A stretch of 32,313 bases of DNA from Sporomusaceae bacterium UBA7701 (GTDB lineage Bacteria; Bacillota; Negativicutes; Sporomusales; UBA7701), in NCBI GenBank assembly GCA_002482545.1, contig DLGF01000018.1:1-32313 (forward strand), written 5' to 3'. Under the pieces are notes generated by a model, which saw only the letters and a list, made by a program, of their open reading frames with translations, had not been told where the DNA came from and did not search any database. Every line of letters starts with the position of its first letter. Within the stretch, counting starts at the first letter, position 1. Position numbers and translations under genes: made by a program. Shown piece by piece: positions 16,169 to 24,875 of this stretch.

Positions 16169-17104
16169 CTACGCCAGATATTCACGCGGACTGATGCCGA
16201 ATTTTTTGCGGAAGGCCAGGGCGAAATAGCTGACATTTGAATAGCCGACATAAGAAGCCACTTCGCTCACGTTCATATTCTTTTCCTCAAATAGCTGCTT
16301 GGACAATTCCAGCCTTTGGTTTACGACATAGGAATGCACCGTATAGCCGAAGAGTTGTTTGAAGCCGTTCTTCAATTTAAACTCATTCAGGCAGATCCGT
16401 TTGGCTAAGGCGGCGATGGTCGGCGGCGCGATGAAATTCTGATCCAAAATCCGTTTGGCTTCGTAAATGCTCTTCATATCATAGCGGGAAAGATACGGGC
16501 AGTTTGCCGGCAGTTCATCCTGATAAACCGTTTCGTGGAGATAAACCGCCAGGAATTCCAGCAGCTTGCCTTCCATATAAAGCGTTTTCAGCGATTTTTC
16601 GTAGGGGCAGTGGACGAGTTGATGAATAACGGTCTTGATCGCCGCCGACATTTTATGGGTGAAAAAGGTGGGGCCCTTAGCCTGGAAGTGATCCGTCAGC
16701 GCGGTTAAATCGCCGCTGAATTGCCTGAGCCTGTCGGGATAGATTTCCACGGTGACAACCTTATGAAGCAGGTTGGGCCGGAACAGGACGCGGCTTAGGT
16801 CGGGTGCGCTGAAAGCAAGGAAATTAGCGGTATCGACGATAATATTCTTTTCTTCCAGAACCAATTCCCCGGCCAGACAAAGAAATAACACGATGCGCAG
16901 CCGGAGGTAACTGGTGCCGCCGCACATGGAGTCGCGGAAGGTAAATTCAGTGTCTTTGATTTCGGCAAAGGGGCAACTGAACAGTTGCTTTACATGACCG
17001 CTGCCGAATCGCTGGGGGAGTTGAAAGAACTCCTTAGGGCTGTCGGGAGAAGACATTACATGCTTTTTATTGTTGTAAAACAACCAGTGCTTTTCCTCGC
17101 TCAC
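16169..17104 (-). CDS. AraC-family regulator, PchR-like
   Basis: This 311-residue regulator has a C-terminal pair of helix-turn-helix motifs (from about 215: IYEAKRILDQNFIAPPTIAALAKRI, then MNVSEVASYVGYSNVSYFALAFRKKFGISPREYL). The N-terminal half is of the type seen in PchR/YbtA-like siderophore sensors (MEGKLLEFLAVYLHE before the DNA-binding part). Such proteins usually activate receptor and uptake genes when the ferric siderophore is present. The GTG start at 17104 has GGGGG nine bases upstream. A near-perfect Fur box lies between this gene and the divergent ABC operon. It converges with the receptor gene. Regulation of the receptor and ABC genes is inferred from context. Confidence 0.9.
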   Translation of the reverse strand: MSEEKHWLFYNNKKHVMSSPDSPKEFFQLPQRFGSGHVKQLFSCPFAEIKDTEFTFRDSMCGGTSYLRLRIVLFLCLAGELVLEEKNIIVDTANFLAFSAPDLSRVLFRPNLLHKVVTVEIYPDRLRQFSGDLTALTDHFQAKGPTFFTHKMSAAIKTVIHQLVHCPYEKSLKTLYMEGKLLEFLAVYLHETVYQDELPANCPYLSRYDMKSIYEAKRILDQNFIAPPTIAALAKRICLNEFKLKNGFKQLFGYTVHSYVVNQRLELSKQLFEEKNMNVSEVASYVGYSNVSYFALAFRKKFGISPREYLA

Positions 17105-17174
17105 GATATCCGGCCCCCTTTGATTCGGCGAAAACTTCGCGCGGCAGGCTGAAACCTATAAAAATAAATGAATA

Positions 17175-17189
17175 TGATTATCATTATCA
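17175..17189. promoter_or_regulatory. Fur box between the AraC and ABC genes
   Basis: TGATTATCATTATCA matches the Fur 7-1-7 core at 14 of 15 positions. It is placed to repress both divergent transcription units. A possible TATAAC -10 for the plus direction follows at 17191-17196. Confidence 0.8.
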
Positions 17190-17336
17190 ATATAACAATT
17201 TTTGGTTCGTTATGCAAGTCCAACCGTCGCTGGCGGATCCCTGGCGGATTTCCGGCCGGCCCGGCCGGAATCGTCCGGGGAAACGGAAGCGAATAAACAG
17301 GAGTTGATTTTATTGAAAGAAGAAAGGAAAGAAGGC

Positions 17337-19121
17337 ATGGCAAGGCTGCTGGCGCTAGCCGGGGAAAAGAAGCCGCTGCTGGTGTGGTCGATGGTTTTGT
17401 CCACCGTGAGCGTGTTTTTGCTGCTGGTGCCTTATGTGGCGGTGTATTATGTGTTGATCGAGCTTTTGCAGCATGCGGCGGACCTTTCCGGCGTGGATGC
17501 CGGGTACCTTTGGCGGTGGGCCGCCTGGGGCGTCGGCGGGATGGCGGCGGGGTATTGCTTCATGTATGCCGGGGGCATGTGCTCGCATATCGCCGCGTTC
17601 CGCATCCTGTACGACATCAGGGTAAGGCTGGCGGAGCATATCGGGGCTTTGCCGCTGGGCTATTTCAACAAGAACGCCACCGGAAAAATCAAAAAAATCG
17701 TGGAACTGGATGTGGATCGAATCGAGCTGTTTATCGCCCATCAGTTGCCTGATCTGGTAAACACCGTCGTGATGATCGCAGCGATCATCCTGGTGATGTT
17801 CTACATGGATGCCTGGCTGGCCCTGGCCGGCGTCATTCCGCTGCTGCTCGGCTTTGCCTTCCAGTATTCCATGCTGGCCGGGCAGCAGAAAAGGGCGAAC
17901 CTGAAGGAATATTTCGACGCCCTGGAAAGCATCAACAGCTCATCCATCCAGTATGTGCGGGGCATGCCGGCGATCAAGATTTTCGGGCAGACCGTCCGCT
18001 CCTTCCGGAAGTTCTATGACGACATGCTGCATTACCGCGACTTCTGCGTCAGATACACCGACAATTTTCAAAACGGTTATGTAGCTTTCAAGACCGTTAT
18101 TCTGTCACTGGCAACTTTTATTATGCCGGCGGGGCTGTTTTTCCTCAGCGGCGATCCCGCCAACATGGCCTTTGCCGCGACGCTGATCTTCTTTCTCGTT
18201 CTGGCGCCGGGCATCAGCGTGCCGATCTTCAAGCTCAGCACGCTGGCGTACACCGTCACCACGATTGACGAGGGATTGCAGCGCATCGACGCAATTCTGG
18301 CGGAGGAAACCGTCCGGGAGCCGGAATCGGGGCAAAAGCCCTCTTCCTATGATGTAGAGTTCCGGGATGTCTCTTTTTCCTATGACGGCCAAAACGGCGC
18401 GGAGGTTTTAAAAAAGATCAGCTTTACCGCGCGGCAGGGGGAAATCACCGCCCTGGTGGGGCCGTCCGGCTCCGGCAAATCGACCGTCGCCCAGCTCATC
18501 CCCCGCTTCTGGGACGTGCAGCAGGGCCGCATCACCATCGGCGGGGTGGATATCCGGGACATGAAAATGAACGATCTGATGGATGCTATGTCCTTCGTGT
18601 TCCAGGACGCCTTCCTGTTCGCGGATACTCTGTTCAACAATATCCTGGCCGGCAAGCCGGCGGCGACGCGGGAGGAAGTGTACGCAGCGGCGCGGGCCGC
18701 CCAATGCCATGCGTTCATCGAGCGTTTGCCGCAGGGCTACGACACGCTCATCGGCGAGGGCGGGGTCTATCTTTCAGGGGGCGAGGAACAGCGGGTGTCG
18801 GTGGCCAGGGCCATATTGAAAAACGCCCCCATTCTCATTCTGGACGAAGCCACGGCCTATGCCGATCCGGAAAACGAATACCATATGCAGCTCGCCCTGC
18901 AGGAACTCATCAGAGGCAAAACCATACTCATCATCGCCCATCGCCTGGCAACCATCCGCGAGGCCCAGCAGATCCTTGTTCTGAACCAAGGAAAAATCGA
19001 CGGCAGCGGCACCCATGACGGGCTGCTTGCGCGGGGCGGCTTATACAAAAACATGTGGGACGCCAACACGTTTTCCACCGACTGGCAAATCGACCATTCC
19101 CAGGGGAAGGAAGCGGGATAA
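17337..19121 (+). CDS. ABC half-transporter (permease-ATPase), YbtP/IrtA-like
   Basis: This 594-residue exporter-fold ABC protein has a six-helix membrane domain (about 1-320) followed by the ATPase domain. It has Walker A GPSGSGKST at 375-383, the signature LSGGEEQR, Walker B ILILDEATA and the H-loop AHRLATI. The D-loop region reads AYADPENE rather than the usual ALDPENE. Together with the following gene it resembles the YbtPQ and IrtAB pairs, which import ferric siderophores despite the exporter fold. ATG 17337 is preceded by AAAGG nine bases away. An in-frame TTG at 17313, with AGGAG nine bases upstream, is an equally good alternative and would add eight residues. A Fur box lies upstream. 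The stop overlaps the next start by one base (TAATG). Confidence 0.9.
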   Translation: MARLLALAGEKKPLLVWSMVLSTVSVFLLLVPYVAVYYVLIELLQHAADLSGVDAGYLWRWAAWGVGGMAAGYCFMYAGGMCSHIAAFRILYDIRVRLAEHIGALPLGYFNKNATGKIKKIVELDVDRIELFIAHQLPDLVNTVVMIAAIILVMFYMDAWLALAGVIPLLLGFAFQYSMLAGQQKRANLKEYFDALESINSSSIQYVRGMPAIKIFGQTVRSFRKFYDDMLHYRDFCVRYTDNFQNGYVAFKTVILSLATFIMPAGLFFLSGDPANMAFAATLIFFLVLAPGISVPIFKLSTLAYTVTTIDEGLQRIDAILAEETVREPESGQKPSSYDVEFRDVSFSYDGQNGAEVLKKISFTARQGEITALVGPSGSGKSTVAQLIPRFWDVQQGRITIGGVDIRDMKMNDLMDAMSFVFQDAFLFADTLFNNILAGKPAATREEVYAAARAAQCHAFIERLPQGYDTLIGEGGVYLSGGEEQRVSVARAILKNAPILILDEATAYADPENEYHMQLALQELIRGKTILIIAHRLATIREAQQILVLNQGKIDGSGTHDGLLARGGLYKNMWDANTFSTDWQIDHSQGKEAG

Positions 19122-20860
19122 TGATAAAAAAACTGCGAGACATTACAGCCGGCAATCCGCAAAAAATGCTCAAACCCATCCTGTGGGCGATTGTGGCCAA
19201 TTTGGCCGCCATGGTTCCGTTCGGGTGCATGGTGATGGCGGTGGTCCTGATTTACGGCTTCCACGCCAAGGAGCAGCCGGTGCTGAATATCCAGGATTTA
19301 TGGCTGCTGTCCGGGGCCATGATCCTGCTCGGAGCCCTCGTGTTTGCGGCCGAACTGATGGCCTACCGCGCCACCTACCGCGGCGCGTACACATCTTCGG
19401 CCGAAGGGCGGGTAAAGCTGGCCGAGCATATCCGCAAGCTCCCGCTCGGCTTTCTGATGAGCAAGGACCCCGGCGAACTGGGCCATACGATGATGAACGA
19501 TTTTACCCAGATCGAAAACGCCGTGAGCCATAGCCTGCCGCAGCTCGTGAGCGGCGCTGCCGTGCCTGTCCTGGCGTTCGCCGGCCTGGCGTTCATCGAC
19601 TGGCGGGTTGCCGTGGCCATGTTTGCGGGACTTCCCGCAGCGGTGCTGATTCTCTGGGGAATTTCCGGGTTGGGGCGCAGACTCGGCCAGAGCCATGCGA
19701 AAGCGCGGATCATTCAAGCCAACTGCTTGCGGGAATACCTGTGGGGCATGAAGGTCATCAAGGCCTACAACCTGCGCGGGGAAAATTTCACAAGGCTGGA
19801 GCGGGCTTTTTACCGCTTCATGCAGGAAAGCGTCAGGCTGGAAGGCGTAATGGGACCGCTTGTGCTGGTCGCCGTGGCCTTTATCCAGTCAGGCTTGTCG
19901 CTGATTACCGTCGTCGGCGTTTATCTCCTTTTAGGCGGTGAAATCACCGTGCCGTTGTTGGCCGTGTTTCTGCTGGCCGGCACCCATGTGTTCGACCCGC
20001 TGGCGGTCGCAATCATGCGCCTGCCGGTGTTCAAATATGACGCCATGGCGGGCGAGCGCATCGTGAGCCTGCTGGGGCAGCCGGTCATGACCGGGGAGGA
20101 GGAGCCGCCGGCGAAGCATGACATCCGGCTGGCAAACGTGACCTTCGGCTACGGCGAAAACAGCGTGCTGGACAATGTTTCCGCAGCGATGAAGGAGGGG
20201 ACCCTCACCGCGATCGTCGGCCCTTCGGGCAGCGGGAAAAGCACGCTGCTGCGCCTGATCGCCCGGTTCTACGATCCGCAAAAAGGCGAGGTGCTGTTCG
20301 GCGGCAGCGATGAACGGGCCATGGACCCGGAAAAACTCATGAAAAAAATCTCCATGGTGTTTCAGGATGTCTACCTCTTCCAGGACACCATCGGCAACAA
20401 TATCCGCTACGGCCGCGAGGAAGCCACCCAGAAGGAAATCGAGGCGGCGGCCCGCGAAGCCTGCTGCCACGAATTTATCGCCAGGCTTCCGCAGGGCTAC
20501 GACACCCCGGTGGGTGAAGGCGGTTCCACGCTCTCGGGCGGCGAAAAACAGCGCATCTCCATCGCCCGGGCCATGCTCAAAAACGCGCCGGTTCTTCTCC
20601 TGGATGAAGCCACCGCCGCTCTTGACCCGGAAAACGAGGTGGAAATGCAAAAAGCCATCGGCCGGCTGGTCAAAGGGCGTACGGTGATCATGATCGCTCA
20701 TCGGCTGAAAACGGTTGTGAAGGCCGACAATATTATCGTGCTGGATAAAGGCAAGGTGGTGGAAGAGGGGCGGCATGGGGAGCTGATGAAGAACAACGGC
20801 CTGTATGCCAGGCTTTGGGAGCTGCAGACCCAAACAAGCGGCTGGCGTATTTCCGCGTAA
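19121..20860 (+). CDS. ABC half-transporter (permease-ATPase), YbtQ/IrtB-like
   Basis: This is the second half-transporter, 579 residues, and probably forms a heterodimer with the preceding one. The membrane domain covers about 1-320. The ATPase domain has Walker A GPSGSGKST (367-375), signature LSGGEKQR, Walker B LLLDEATAALDPENE and H-loop AHRLKTV, so this subunit keeps the canonical D-loop that its partner lacks. The start at 19121 shares one base with the upstream stop, indicating coupled translation. Import of a ferric chelate is the favoured role, because receptor, TonB and Feo genes surround it. Export of a siderophore cannot be excluded from sequence. Confidence 0.9.
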   Translation: MIKKLRDITAGNPQKMLKPILWAIVANLAAMVPFGCMVMAVVLIYGFHAKEQPVLNIQDLWLLSGAMILLGALVFAAELMAYRATYRGAYTSSAEGRVKLAEHIRKLPLGFLMSKDPGELGHTMMNDFTQIENAVSHSLPQLVSGAAVPVLAFAGLAFIDWRVAVAMFAGLPAAVLILWGISGLGRRLGQSHAKARIIQANCLREYLWGMKVIKAYNLRGENFTRLERAFYRFMQESVRLEGVMGPLVLVAVAFIQSGLSLITVVGVYLLLGGEITVPLLAVFLLAGTHVFDPLAVAIMRLPVFKYDAMAGERIVSLLGQPVMTGEEEPPAKHDIRLANVTFGYGENSVLDNVSAAMKEGTLTAIVGPSGSGKSTLLRLIARFYDPQKGEVLFGGSDERAMDPEKLMKKISMVFQDVYLFQDTIGNNIRYGREEATQKEIEAAAREACCHEFIARLPQGYDTPVGEGGSTLSGGEKQRISIARAMLKNAPVLLLDEATAALDPENEVEMQKAIGRLVKGRTVIMIAHRLKTVVKADNIIVLDKGKVVEEGRHGELMKNNGLYARLWELQTQTSGWRISA

Positions 20861-20885
20861 TTATCCTCTTTTAAGTTTAAACCCT

Positions 20886-20900
20886 TCATAATCATGAGCA
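20886..20900. promoter_or_regulatory. Possible internal Fur box ahead of tonB
   Basis: TCATAATCATGAGCA matches the Fur core at 12 of 15 positions. It lies in the only sizeable gap between the ABC genes and tonB. It could mark an internal iron-controlled promoter. Confidence 0.4.
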
Positions 20901-20918
20901 TAAAAAGGAGCGCTATCC

Positions 20919-20960
20919 ATGCGTCAACAACGGATGGCCGCCGACCCGAAGGCGAGGTAA
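20919..20960 (+). CDS. 13-codon mini-ORF upstream of tonB
   Basis: ATG followed by twelve codons and TAA (MRQQRMAADPKAR) is preceded by AAGGAG nine bases away, a strong ribosome binding site. The GAGG near its 3' end sits seven bases before the tonB ATG, so ribosomes ending here would reach the tonB start. It may be a coupling leader peptide rather than a functional protein. I do not recognise it. Confidence 0.35.
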   Translation: MRQQRMAADPKAR

Positions 20961-20964
20961 GCGT

Positions 20965-21624
20965 ATGACCTGGGAACTCCGCTGGCGCCGGGCGATCGGC
21001 ATCTCGGTAATCGTTCATATGTTGTTTTTGGCCGGAGCGGGGTATCTGGCCGCCCGGCTGTTTATCCTGCCGGCTTTGCCTGAACCGTACATCGAACTGG
21101 AACTGGCCAGTGAAATCCCGGCTGCCGCTCCTGTGCAGGCCGTGGCGCTGCCTGCTGCCCAAGTTCCGCCGGAACGCGCGCCTCTGGCCGCGCCGGCCTC
21201 CGCTGCGGGGCCGGCGGAGCCGGCGCAACAATCGGTACAGACGACGGTCTCGGCCGGCAATCTAGCCAGGGAAGCGGCCGAAGCGCCAGCGCGGCCGACT
21301 ACAACACCCGGCGGCGCCGCCGATCCGGGCGGTTCCCGCAGCGGCAGCATGGCGCCGCCCAGAATTTGGACCCAGGTGGAGCCGGACTATCCCCAATCCG
21401 CCCGACAAGCAGGCATCCAAGGAACAGCGTTTCTGAAAGTCCGGATCCTCGAAACCGGCCGCCCGGGCAACATCCTCCTGGTCCGCTCCTCCGGGCACGG
21501 CGACCTGGACGCGGCGGCCATCGCCGCGGTGCGTAAATGGCGGTTCATCCCGGCCAAAGACCTGGGCAGCGGCCAGGCGGTGGCGTGTTACACCACCCTG
21601 CCGGTATCCTTTCGTCTGCAATAA
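20965..21624 (+). CDS. tonB: Energy transducer TonB
   Basis: This 219-residue inner-membrane-anchored protein transmits energy to the outer-membrane receptor. It has a basic N-terminus, a single membrane helix (about 10-32), an Ala/Pro-rich periplasmic spacer (about 50-130) and the TonB C-terminal domain (VEPDYPQSARQAGIQGTAFLKV, then VRSSGHGDLDAAAIAAVRKWRFIPA). GAGG lies seven bases before the ATG. The ExbB/ExbD partners are not in the window, so it must borrow them from elsewhere. Its place between the ABC pair and the methyltransferase suggests it is dedicated to the receptor at 14064-16076. Confidence 0.93.
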   Translation: MTWELRWRRAIGISVIVHMLFLAGAGYLAARLFILPALPEPYIELELASEIPAAAPVQAVALPAAQVPPERAPLAAPASAAGPAEPAQQSVQTTVSAGNLAREAAEAPARPTTTPGGAADPGGSRSGSMAPPRIWTQVEPDYPQSARQAGIQGTAFLKVRILETGRPGNILLVRSSGHGDLDAAAIAAVRKWRFIPAKDLGSGQAVACYTTLPVSFRLQ

Positions 21625-21672
21625 GCCGGGACGGCAATCCCTAAAAAATGAACTTGTAGGGGAGGGAAACGC

Positions 21673-22485
21673 ATGCCGCATAAATTGCAGGGCGTGCCGG
21701 AAACCCTGCTCATCCCGCTGTGGGCGCGAGCGGTGGAGGCAAACCGCGACGAACCGATCATTAAAGATGACAAAGCAGCGGCGATCATGCAGAGAATCGA
21801 ATACGACTTCACAAAATTCGACAACGCCTGGAAATCGCAAACCGGCGTAGTGATTAGAACCGAACTACTGGACAAAGCCACGCGGAATTTTATCAAGAAG
21901 CATCCCGACGCGGTTGTCGTCAATATCGGCTGCGGCCTCGACACCCGGTTCTCGCAAGTGGATAACGGCAGAATCCGCTGGTACGACCTGGATTTGCCGG
22001 AAGCCATCCAGATCAGGCGGCAGTTCTTTGCCGAAACCGACCGCTATAAAATGATCGCCAAGTCGGTCTTCGATTACTCCTGGATTGACGGGATTGCCCC
22101 CGGTGGCGCCCCGGTTCTGATCATCGCGGAAGGGATACTGATGTACTTCACCGGGCCGGAAGTCAAGGACCTGATCAATAAACTCGTTGTCTCCTTTCCC
22201 GCGGCGGAGATGCTGCTGGAAATCATAACGCCGGCCCTGGTGAAGATGAGCAAACAGCACGACACCATCGGCAAAATGAACGTAAAGTTTCAGTGGGGGA
22301 TCAACAGCGGCCAAGAATTGGAGGAATACAACAACCGGATCAGGCTGGTAAACGAGTGGAATTTACTCGACTATCATAAGGCCCGGTGGCGCTGGATGGG
22401 CCGCCTCGCTGTCATTCCCGCCTTTAAGCACCGGTTCAGTGACCGTATTGTCCATGTGAAGTTTGGGCGAGGCCAATTCGTTTAG
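21673..22485 (+). CDS. LCMT-type SAM-dependent O-methyltransferase
   Basis: This 270-residue class I methyltransferase is of the leucine carboxyl methyltransferase/polyketide O-methyltransferase family. The SAM site reads VVVNIGCGLDTRFSQVD, the acidic end of strand 2 reads WYDLDLPEAIQIRR, and LIIAEGILMYFTGPEVKDLI is the family's catalytic-face motif. There are no membrane segments. A GGAGGG ribosome binding site precedes the ATG by about seven bases. Its position inside an iron-uptake operon, between tonB and feoA, argues for a small-molecule substrate linked to iron, such as an imported chelator. Nothing in the sequence identifies it. Confidence 0.88.
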   Translation: MPHKLQGVPETLLIPLWARAVEANRDEPIIKDDKAAAIMQRIEYDFTKFDNAWKSQTGVVIRTELLDKATRNFIKKHPDAVVVNIGCGLDTRFSQVDNGRIRWYDLDLPEAIQIRRQFFAETDRYKMIAKSVFDYSWIDGIAPGGAPVLIIAEGILMYFTGPEVKDLINKLVVSFPAAEMLLEIITPALVKMSKQHDTIGKMNVKFQWGINSGQELEEYNNRIRLVNEWNLLDYHKARWRWMGRLAVIPAFKHRFSDRIVHVKFGRGQFV

Positions 22486-22573
22486 CTCTTGGCGGCGCGG
22501 GAACCGGTTCGCTGCAAATCAGTGCTGCTTATCGTCCGCATATTTCCTGAAAGATAGGAAAGGAGTGAAAGGT

Positions 22574-22798
22574 ATGGGCAGCTTGGATTGTCAAAACGAA
22601 AATAGCTATTGCCGTATCAGCCATTTCCGGGGGAGCGCCAGATTCATCGGCAGGATAACCGCGATGGGACTTACGATCGGCACAGTGGTCGAAATAGTGC
22701 AAAACCGAAAGTATTACCCGTTGTTGTTGTTTGCGCGGGACACCATGCTTGCCGTGAGCAGGAAAGAAGCAAGGAATATTCTGGTCGAGGAGGCATGA
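22574..22798 (+). CDS. FeoA-type SH3-like protein
   Basis: This 74-residue protein has the FeoA core (ARFIGRITAMGLTIGTVVEIVQN, then LLLFARDTMLAVSRKEARNILV). FeoA is a small cytosolic partner needed by FeoB in ferrous iron uptake. I chose ATG 22574 because GGAG lies about eight bases upstream; the frame is open further back without a comparable site. An N-terminal Cys-containing extension (GSLDCQNENSYC) precedes the core. The stop overlaps the start region of the FeoB-like gene. Confidence 0.88.
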   Translation: MGSLDCQNENSYCRISHFRGSARFIGRITAMGLTIGTVVEIVQNRKYYPLLLFARDTMLAVSRKEARNILVEEA

Positions 22799-22800
22799 AG

Positions 22801-24849
22801 GTGGAGATTGCCAATTCTTTCACAATAGGCCTGCTGGGGCAACCCAACACAGGCAAATCAACACTGTTCAACCGACTTACCAACTCGCGGCAGCACGTAG
22901 GCAACTGGCCGGGGAAAACGGTGGAACAGAAAACCGGAGAATACCGGCATAATCATTACCTTTATCATATAGTCGATCTACCGGGAACGTACAGTTTATC
23001 CGCCAATTCGGAAGAAGAGATTGTCACGCGCGGCTTTGTGTTTTCCGGCAAAGGTGACGCCATCATCGCGCTGATTGATGCCTCCCAGCTCGAACGAAGC
23101 CTATATCTGCTGGCGGATTTCGCCGGCGTTGATATTCCGGTGGTCGTTGCCCTGAATATGATCGACATTGCTGAGCAGAACGGAAAAAAGATCGAATACA
23201 AAAAGATTGAAGATAAACTCGGCATACCGGTCATCCCCATGGTAGCCACCAAAGGAAACGGGTTTGCCGAACTGCTGGATCAGGTCGAGCAAACCATTGG
23301 ACAGGCAAAAATGATGAAGATCGACGGCCTGCTGCAAAAGTACCGGCAGGCGTTCGGCGAAAAATTCGATAACTTGCTGAACGTCCTGCCGGACGGGGGC
23401 ATCGGTCAATACAGCGCGATATGGGTTGCGCTGAAGCTGCTGGAAAATGATAAACAAATTGCCGATGTGGCGAAGGATGGTTTGGCTCAGGATGCCTGGC
23501 AGGACATACGGGCCATTGTCGGCGAGACCCCGGAGGGAGCTTTGAGCGCGGCCAACTGCAAATATGGCTGGATTGACAGCATCCTGCAGGGAGCTGTTGA
23601 GAAGCCGGACCGAAAGAGGCGAAGAAAGGGGTTTGACCGGGCAGCGACCCATCCTGTATGGGGAATACCGCTGGCGCTGCTTTCGATGCTGCTGGCTTTT
23701 GCCGCAAGCATGGGGGTTGCGCTGCCATGGATGCTGGCAGTATTTAAGCTGATTCCTCTGACAAGCCTTTCCTTGCGGGAAATTTTTCTTAATGCGGGAA
23801 TGCCGGCGATATTTACCTCCCTGGCGGTCGAGGCGGTGATACCGGCCGCATACTGGGCGCTGTTCATGGGGATATTCGTATCGGGGGTAAGTCTGGTATT
23901 CGGGTTTATGGAAGACGTAGGCTATATGGCCAGAGTCGCCTATGTATTCGATGGCGTAATGGGGAAAATCGGGCTGCACGGCAAAGCCGTCATGCCTTTT
24001 GTCCTGAGCTTCGGATGCAATATTGCCGGCATCACCGGCGCAAGGGTAATCGACTCGTGGAAGCAGCGATTATTGACGATCGGGACCAGCTGGGTCATTC
24101 CCTGCACGGCTATATGGGGCGTCGTCGGTTTGGTGGGCAGCCTGTTTTTTGGACCGGGCGTTGTCTGGGTCATGACGTCGCTGTTTATCGCCATGATCAT
24201 TCATATCATGTTTACTTCCTGGTTTTTCCGGAAATTGCTTTACACGAAGGAGGAAAGCGCGGGGCTGATCATGGAATTGCCGCCTTATCACAGGCCCAAT
24301 TGGAAAACGATCTTTTCCTATGTCAAAGGCAGGGTGACCGGTGTTTTTTCCAAAGCCTTCAAGGTGATTATGGGGGTATCCATCGCCATGTGGGCATTCT
24401 CCTACTCGGCGGACGGGAACATTGAACACAGCTTGATTTACCCGGTCGGTAAATTCATCGAGCCTGCCGGAAGACTTTTCGGTCTGGATTGGCGGCTGTT
24501 CATCGCCTTTATTGTATCGGCAATGGGAAAGGAAGCGGCTTTGGGGGTCATAGCTATGCTGTACGGAGCGGGAGGAGGCCTATCCAGCTTTACCGGGACG
24601 ATGGTATCCGGCGCTTTGCAGTATAATCAGGCCAACTTGGCGGCGGCATTGTCGTCGTCGGTGTCGAAGCCGGAAGCGCTGGCGTTTATTTATGCTTTCT
24701 TTTTCAACGTTCCCTGCATGGCGTCTATTGCTTCCGCCGGCATCGAGACGCATTCCGTCAAGTGGCCGCTCATCCTTGTGGTTTATTACGTCGTTACGGC
24801 GCTCCTGATCGGGGGAGTAGCCTACCGCGTCGGAACCGGCCTGTTTTGA
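22801..24849 (+). CDS. Divergent FeoB-like GTPase-permease
   Basis: This is a 682-residue fusion of a small GTPase and a membrane transport domain. G1 is GQPNTGKST (13-21), the G2 Thr40 follows VGNWPGK, G3 is DLPG (59-62) and G4 is NMID (119-122), all FeoB-like. The membrane part keeps MEDVGYMARVAYVFD and FGCN (404-407). However, the family's GCNVPAIMATR reads GCNIAGITGAR, and the second-half SCSARLP motif is replaced by IPCTAIWGV. It is about 90 residues shorter than E. coli FeoB. I chose GTG 22801 because AGGAGG (22788-22793) is seven bases away; the overlapping ATG at 22795 is only one base from it. It follows FeoA directly. Fe(II) transport is likely but not assured. Confidence 0.85.
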   Translation: MEIANSFTIGLLGQPNTGKSTLFNRLTNSRQHVGNWPGKTVEQKTGEYRHNHYLYHIVDLPGTYSLSANSEEEIVTRGFVFSGKGDAIIALIDASQLERSLYLLADFAGVDIPVVVALNMIDIAEQNGKKIEYKKIEDKLGIPVIPMVATKGNGFAELLDQVEQTIGQAKMMKIDGLLQKYRQAFGEKFDNLLNVLPDGGIGQYSAIWVALKLLENDKQIADVAKDGLAQDAWQDIRAIVGETPEGALSAANCKYGWIDSILQGAVEKPDRKRRRKGFDRAATHPVWGIPLALLSMLLAFAASMGVALPWMLAVFKLIPLTSLSLREIFLNAGMPAIFTSLAVEAVIPAAYWALFMGIFVSGVSLVFGFMEDVGYMARVAYVFDGVMGKIGLHGKAVMPFVLSFGCNIAGITGARVIDSWKQRLLTIGTSWVIPCTAIWGVVGLVGSLFFGPGVVWVMTSLFIAMIIHIMFTSWFFRKLLYTKEESAGLIMELPPYHRPNWKTIFSYVKGRVTGVFSKAFKVIMGVSIAMWAFSYSADGNIEHSLIYPVGKFIEPAGRLFGLDWRLFIAFIVSAMGKEAALGVIAMLYGAGGGLSSFTGTMVSGALQYNQANLAAALSSSVSKPEALAFIYAFFFNVPCMASIASAGIETHSVKWPLILVVYYVVTALLIGGVAYRVGTGLF

Positions 24850-24875
24850 GCAAACTTGGCCGCCTTGAAAACCTG

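Noticed and set aside
19931..20833. 300-codon minus-strand frame
   Set aside because: It is antisense to the second ABC half-transporter, whose motifs are intact; it has low-complexity His/Gln-rich composition and no family signature.
22609..22800. Longer FeoB-like frame starting inside feoA
   Set aside because: That stretch overlaps feoA in another frame and does not resemble a FeoB N-terminus; the AGGAGG before GTG 22801 fixes the start.
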